Shown here: positions 60,456 through 64,000 of the stretch, one piece after another
Layout of the letters: every line of letters starts with the position of its first letter
How positions within the stretch are numbered: position 1 is the stretch's first letter
Assembly (NCBI GenBank): GCA_003551945.1
Contig: PUNZ01000158.1
Span: 10,893 to 74,892, forward strand
Direction of reading: 5' to 3'
Origin: Halovenus sp.
GTDB taxonomy: Archaea > Halobacteriota > Halobacteria > Halobacteriales > Haloarculaceae
Length of the DNA: 64,000 nucleotides
Made by a program: the position numbers and the translations under genes
The notes under the pieces: generated by a model
The model's database searches: none
Told to the model about the DNA's origin: nothing
What the model saw: the letters and a program-made list of their open reading frames with translations, nothing else

Positions 60456-61454
60456 TTAATCAACCACAGTCAGACCGCGGGCGAGGACATCACCCTCCCA
60501 CTCAATGGGAAGTTCACGCCACGTCCGTGCCCCATCAAGGGTTCGAAAGAGTCCATGGTTGTTCAGGGCAAGCAGCTCTCCCGCGGTTGACCCAGCCGCA
60601 AGGACTGCCCTTGTCGAGCCACTCGGATTCGGGAGCCCATCCATAGCTGGTTCCCAGCGCTCTCCTGTCCGTCGATAGACATACGATTGGGCTGTTTCGT
60701 GACGGTGAGCGCGTCGGGCACTTTCAGCCGCCGAAACAACAACTGTGTCGGGATTTTCTGGGCCGACAGCGAGTCCCCAAACGTAGGTATGCTCTAGACC
60801 GTCCTGTGGGTGTGTCCATGTTTCTCCCGCATCCTCGGACTCGGCATACCCATCGCCTGCCGCACTATACACACGCTCCGGGACCGCAGGATGTGTCGCC
60901 AGCGTATGGTTATCCAACCGCGCTCCTTCCGGATGGTCAATCCAGCTTTCTCCGCCATCAGTTGTTTTGAGAAATGCGCCTGCCTCAATGGCGACATACA
61001 CCGTATCATGTTGTTCTGGATGGTGGGCGAGCCATCGAACATGGTGTGTGTGGGGACGCGGTGGAAACGACCACCGGTCGGCTGTCTCCAGTTCCGTCAC
61101 CGACGTACATGGCTTCCAGTTGTTCCCTCCATCCTCTGAGCGGTAAACTGCACTGGGTTCGGTCCCAACCCAGATTTCAGTGGGGTCGTGCGGACTAACG
61201 GACAGTGCGGTCACGCGATCATGGATATCGCTTACCCGTTCAAAAGTCTCACCGCCATCCCGACTCCGTTGAATCCCGGCGTCAACGGTGCCGACAAAAA
61301 CCTGTTCTGGCCGTTCAGGGCTCGCTGCGAGACACGTGACTTGTTTGGTAGTAAGCTGTTCGGTCACAAGCCACTCGGCTGTCTGCGCACAGTGTGACAG
61401 TCGCTCTCGGCTGATGGCAAGCACGCGGTCGCTGAGCGCAGCATAGGCATACAT
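60456..61454 (-). CDS. Asp-box (BNR/sialidase-like) beta-propeller protein
   Basis: 332 residues. Five SxDGGxxW-type Asp-box motifs are visible (SRDGGETF, SEDGGNNW, TTDGGESW, SEDAGETW, TLDGARTW), spaced through the protein, giving a propeller like those of sialidase/VPS10 and photosystem-assembly YCF48 proteins. No catalytic sialidase residues are recognised and there is no signal peptide, so it is probably cytoplasmic with a binding role. Confidence 0.78.
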   Translation of the reverse strand: MYAYAALSDRVLAISRERLSHCAQTAEWLVTEQLTTKQVTCLAASPERPEQVFVGTVDAGIQRSRDGGETFERVSDIHDRVTALSVSPHDPTEIWVGTEPSAVYRSEDGGNNWKPCTSVTELETADRWSFPPRPHTHHVRWLAHHPEQHDTVYVAIEAGAFLKTTDGGESWIDHPEGARLDNHTLATHPAVPERVYSAAGDGYAESEDAGETWTHPQDGLEHTYVWGLAVGPENPDTVVVSAAESARRAHRHETAQSYVYRRTGERWEPAMDGLPNPSGSTRAVLAAGSTAGELLALNNHGLFRTLDGARTWRELPIEWEGDVLARGLTVVD

Positions 61455-61481
61455 TGGTACAGATGGTCGCCGGTCAGACGC

Positions 61482-61829
61482 TCACTCCTCTGTGGCGTCG
61501 TCTGATTCGGCGTCAGCAGCCTCGTCCTCGTCTTGTGCTTCATCGTGTTCACCTGCAGCGTCAGCGGTTTCTGCCTCTGTCTCGTCATCTGCAACCGTGA
61601 CGACAACTGGCTCTTCATCCGTGGCAATTGGCGGGGTGTCAGCATCTGAAGAATCAAGCGCATTCCCAGCGACATATCCGAGGGTACCACCGAGAACGCC
61701 ACCCACGATAGCCCCCAGTTTACCGCGTCGCGAGCCGAGGACCGTTCCAACAAACCCGCCTACCGCAGAGAGTTTCTTCGCAGTCAGTTTCGAATCATTC
61801 CCTGTAACTTCATCGTACTCGTGTGACAT
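61482..61829 (-). CDS. Small protein with glycine-zipper membrane region and acidic tail
   Basis: 115 residues. A Gly-rich stretch (GGFVGTVLGSRRGKLGAIVGG, then VLGGTLGYVAGNAL) resembles glycine-zipper segments that pack in membranes. It is followed by a roughly 65-residue tail of Asp, Glu, Ala and Thr. Probably membrane-associated; the function is unknown. It is just upstream of the propeller gene on the same strand. Confidence 0.65.
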   Translation of the reverse strand: MSHEYDEVTGNDSKLTAKKLSAVGGFVGTVLGSRRGKLGAIVGGVLGGTLGYVAGNALDSSDADTPPIATDEEPVVVTVADDETEAETADAAGEHDEAQDEDEAADAESDDATEE

Positions 61830-61900
61830 GTGCCTACATCTACTAGCTGAAGACTCCTATACCCACCGCCTCGTTTCATGCCCACCGAAGCATTGATTTG

Positions 61901-63040
61901 TTAAATACCATCATCGGGCCTGCGCTCGACGGTGACTTCTTCCACGACCTCTTCCCCGTCACGGATAACCGTCACATCGATGGTCTGTCCGGGTTCCGTC
62001 TCAAGCGCAAGAAACGCTGAGAGTCGTTCACCAGTTTGAATCTCCCAGTCATCAAGTCCAACAATCACATCCCCGCCGACGGGAACCGAGCCACCACGAA
62101 CTGTAGTGGTTTCAGTGGTTTCTTGGAGGATACCGCTCGATGGACCGGTTGGAAGAACTTCGTTAACATACACTCCCCACGTCACGTCGCCAAGGTCGTT
62201 TGCCTCGATGATATCTGGGGTGACGTCTAGAGAGAGAATCCCCATATACGAATGTTCGTACGTACCGTCTTCAATGAGTGCAGGAACCACACGCTTGACC
62301 ATCGCTGCAGAGATGGCGAAGCCGATATTTTCTCCCTGGCCGGCGCTGATGACACCAACCACCTCTCCATCGTAGGTAATGAGGGGGCCGCCGCTGTTAC
62401 CGGGGTTAAGCGCGGCATCCGTCTGGACACCGTCAGCTATCGAGAAATCACGACCCGGTATTTGGATGGTCCGATCAACACCGCTGATAACGCCCGTTGT
62501 AAACGAGCCAGTTAGCTCAAACGGATTTCCGATGGCCGCAACTGGCGTCCCAACTGCGGCTGGCTGTTCCACGAGCGGGAGGGCGGAGATATCATCCGGC
62601 CGCCCTTCGACAATTTCCAGAACAGCGAGGTCACTGTGCCGGTCAGTCCCAACGACGGATGCCTCACGCCAACCGTTGTTAGTAAACCAGATAAACGGGT
62701 CTTCAACTTCCCGAACGACGTGTTCGTTTGTCACAAGATACTCGTCATCATAGACCCACGCTGTTCCACCCCCGCTCTGACCCATTTCTTCGAGTCGCAC
62801 GGCTGCTACCGACTCAACAGCAGCGCGATAAACCTCGGTGAGTTCGGAATCAGCAGGTGGCTCAGCAAGCTCTTCAGGAGGATCAGCAAATTCCTCTGGG
62901 AACCCGGGTGTCGGCTCAGATTCGTTGGTCTCAGTGGCTTCCGGTGCACTCAGTGCACAGCCAGCAGAAGCAACAGAAAGCGCAAGTCCAGTGCCTGCAA
63001 GCAATCGTCTCCGCGATAGTCGCGGCTCGTCCATATACAT
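61901..63040 (-). CDS. HtrA/DegP-like serine protease, Tat lipoprotein
   Basis: 379 residues from the ATG at 63040 (another ATG at 63034). The N-terminus has twin arginines (LSRRRLLAGTGL) and a lipobox SAGC, so it is a Tat-exported lipoprotein. An acidic linker follows, and then the S1C protease domain with the His (LVTNEHVV), Asp (HSDLAVLEI) and Ser (NPGNSGGPLI) triad, and a C-terminal PDZ domain (about residues 280-375; VGLDDWEIQTGERLSAFLA). It should act in envelope protein quality control. Confidence 0.93.
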   Translation of the reverse strand: MYMDEPRLSRRRLLAGTGLALSVASAGCALSAPEATETNESEPTPGFPEEFADPPEELAEPPADSELTEVYRAAVESVAAVRLEEMGQSGGGTAWVYDDEYLVTNEHVVREVEDPFIWFTNNGWREASVVGTDRHSDLAVLEIVEGRPDDISALPLVEQPAAVGTPVAAIGNPFELTGSFTTGVISGVDRTIQIPGRDFSIADGVQTDAALNPGNSGGPLITYDGEVVGVISAGQGENIGFAISAAMVKRVVPALIEDGTYEHSYMGILSLDVTPDIIEANDLGDVTWGVYVNEVLPTGPSSGILQETTETTTVRGGSVPVGGDVIVGLDDWEIQTGERLSAFLALETEPGQTIDVTVIRDGEEVVEEVTVERRPDDGI

Positions 63041-63104
63041 AGAAAGGGCGGTAGACAAGTGAATGTTTCTCCATCAATGCAGTGTATCAGATGAGAATAC
63101 GTGA

Positions 63105-64000
63105 CTATCTGTCAGTGTGGTGGGTCCATGCTCGCAACCACGCTTGTTGCCGTTGCTGTCGCGGGGAGGGCGACTCATAGACGTCTTCGAAGACCGCATC
63201 CACATCCGTTTCAGCGAGACTTTCAGCCGTCTTTTTTGCCGTATCAAGTTCCGATTCGATATCCTCTTCAAACTGTTCTTTCTGTGTCGAATCAAGGACA
63301 CCATGAGCGCGAAGGTACCGTTCAAACCGATGGAGTGGGTCCGTTGTCCGCCACTCCGGTAACGATTCCTGAAGGTGGTCGTATCGCTCAGGGTCATCAC
63401 TTGTCGAATGGGCACCTTGACGGTAAGTCAAGCTCTCTATGAGCATCGGTTCACCTGCTCGTGCTCCTGACAAAGCATCAGAGACTACCTCAAGGACAGC
63501 AATCGGGTCGTTACCGTCGACCTGGCGGCCAGTAAATCCATAGGCCGATGCTTTCTGTGCAATCGTCCGGCTAGCAGTTTGTCGGTGTCGAGGATGTGAA
63601 ATCGCCCACCCGTTATTCTCACAGAAAAAGACTGTAGGTGTCTCAAAGACTCCAGCCATATTCAACGCCTCGTGAAAATCGCCCTCAGACGTTGCACCAT
63701 CCCCAAAGTAACAACAAACTGCACTATCGTCAGCAGTGTAGTTCATCGCCATCCCTGCTCCGACAGCGTGTGGAAGCTGTGTCGCAATTGGAATTGCCTG
63801 CGGAAAGTGTGGGATGTCATGCTCAGAAGCAAACTCCGGATAGCCTAAACGAAACAGCAGAATATCGCTCATTGGAACACCTCGCGCAAGCTGTAACGCG
63901 TTCGAACGATAGGTTGGAAAGAGCCAATCATCTGCACTGAGCGCATGGGCAACCCCAATCTGTGAGGCTTCTTGTCCACGAAACGGTGGGTAGCTGCTCA
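63105..64000 (-). CDS. 2-oxoacid (pyruvate-type) dehydrogenase E1 component alpha subunit, 5' end outside window
   Basis: About 298 residues of the C-terminal part are in the window; the frame is still open at 64000. The thiamine diphosphate motif is CCYFGDGATSEGDFHEALNM through FFCENN, and the substrate-side segments SYPPFRGQEASQIGVAHAL and IATQLPHAVGAGMA are seen. E1-alpha pairs with E1-beta and E2 to oxidise 2-oxoacids to acyl-CoA. The partners are probably beyond the right edge or elsewhere. It is convergent with nothing in the window and lies downstream of the HtrA-like gene by 65 bases. Confidence 0.92.
   Translation of the reverse strand, partial: SSYPPFRGQEASQIGVAHALSADDWLFPTYRSNALQLARGVPMSDILLFRLGYPEFASEHDIPHFPQAIPIATQLPHAVGAGMAMNYTADDSAVCCYFGDGATSEGDFHEALNMAGVFETPTVFFCENNGWAISHPRHRQTASRTIAQKASAYGFTGRQVDGNDPIAVLEVVSDALSGARAGEPMLIESLTYRQGAHSTSDDPERYDHLQESLPEWRTTDPLHRFERYLRAHGVLDSTQKEQFEEDIESELDTAKKTAESLAETDVDAVFEDVYESPSPRQQRQQAWLRAWTHHTDR

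Overview
This window is a chromosomal stretch of a haloarchaeon (class Halobacteria). The evidence is very acidic proteins, Tat-type lipoproteins with an RR motif and lipobox, HalOD1 and Bat-type sensory proteins, archaeal AspS/GatB, MptE/FolP and ThyX, small CxxC zinc-finger proteins, and mostly leaderless genes with a TATA-like box about 25-30 bases before the start codon. By eye the base composition is only moderately GC-rich for the group. I cannot name the species.

Layout. 1-5773: end of a MATE transporter, a DUF2103-like protein, a winged-helix regulator, two conserved unknowns and aspS. The aspS stop region is partly duplicated just downstream (5739-5953). 6044-16813: an island of nitrous-oxide-reductase maturation genes. 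nosD-nosF-nosY run on the plus strand and meet tail-to-tail a second nosD-nosF-nosY-nosL set on the minus strand, with a regulator, a small membrane protein and a second, His-rich NosL lipoprotein. No nosZ is present. 17-21 kb: thyX, gatB and membrane proteins. 21.2-27.5 kb: a tight minus-strand cluster (methyltransferase, glycosyltransferase, pterin-synthase-like protein, MDR dehydrogenase, CDP-alcohol phosphatidyltransferase, small membrane protein, kinase-like gene). The kinase-like gene is interrupted by one in-frame TAG. A divergent FkbM methyltransferase follows. 27.6-31.3 kb is accessory DNA: tRNA-Leu with two degenerate copies of its 3' end, a HalOD1/PAS sensor, a lipoprotein, a small TFB-like protein and IS200/IS605 debris ending in a strongly folded hairpin cluster.

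31.3-35.3 kb: an ADH / ALDH / mandelate-racemase-family set that looks like sugar-acid catabolism. 35.4-46.7 kb: housekeeping genes (DCC protein, dapD, UPF0212, OGG-type glycosylase, METTL5-like methylase, rhomboid, mptE-folP, TrmJ-like methylase) and then a Bat-type regulator and a histidine kinase. 46.9-55 kb: haloarchaeal family proteins, a PAP2 phosphatase, a second rhomboid, a CDF transporter, asd, small zinc-finger and membrane proteins, a GpgS-like glycosyltransferase and tRNA-Lys, again with a 3'-end copy nearby. 55-64 kb: an unknown conserved protein, NUDIX, a zinc-ribbon membrane protein, a DUF1998-type helicase, an HD hydrolase, an Asp-box propeller, an HtrA-like lipoprotein protease and the 3' part of a 2-oxoacid dehydrogenase E1-alpha gene.

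How the genes fit together. AspS and GatB suggest Asn-tRNA formation by transamidation. MptE and FolP serve the pterin/folate pathway and may connect to the pterin-synthase-like gene. DapD and Asd belong to diaminopimelate/lysine synthesis. The NosDFYL genes point to copper-site maturation outside the membrane. All assignments are by reading translated motifs; no database search was possible.
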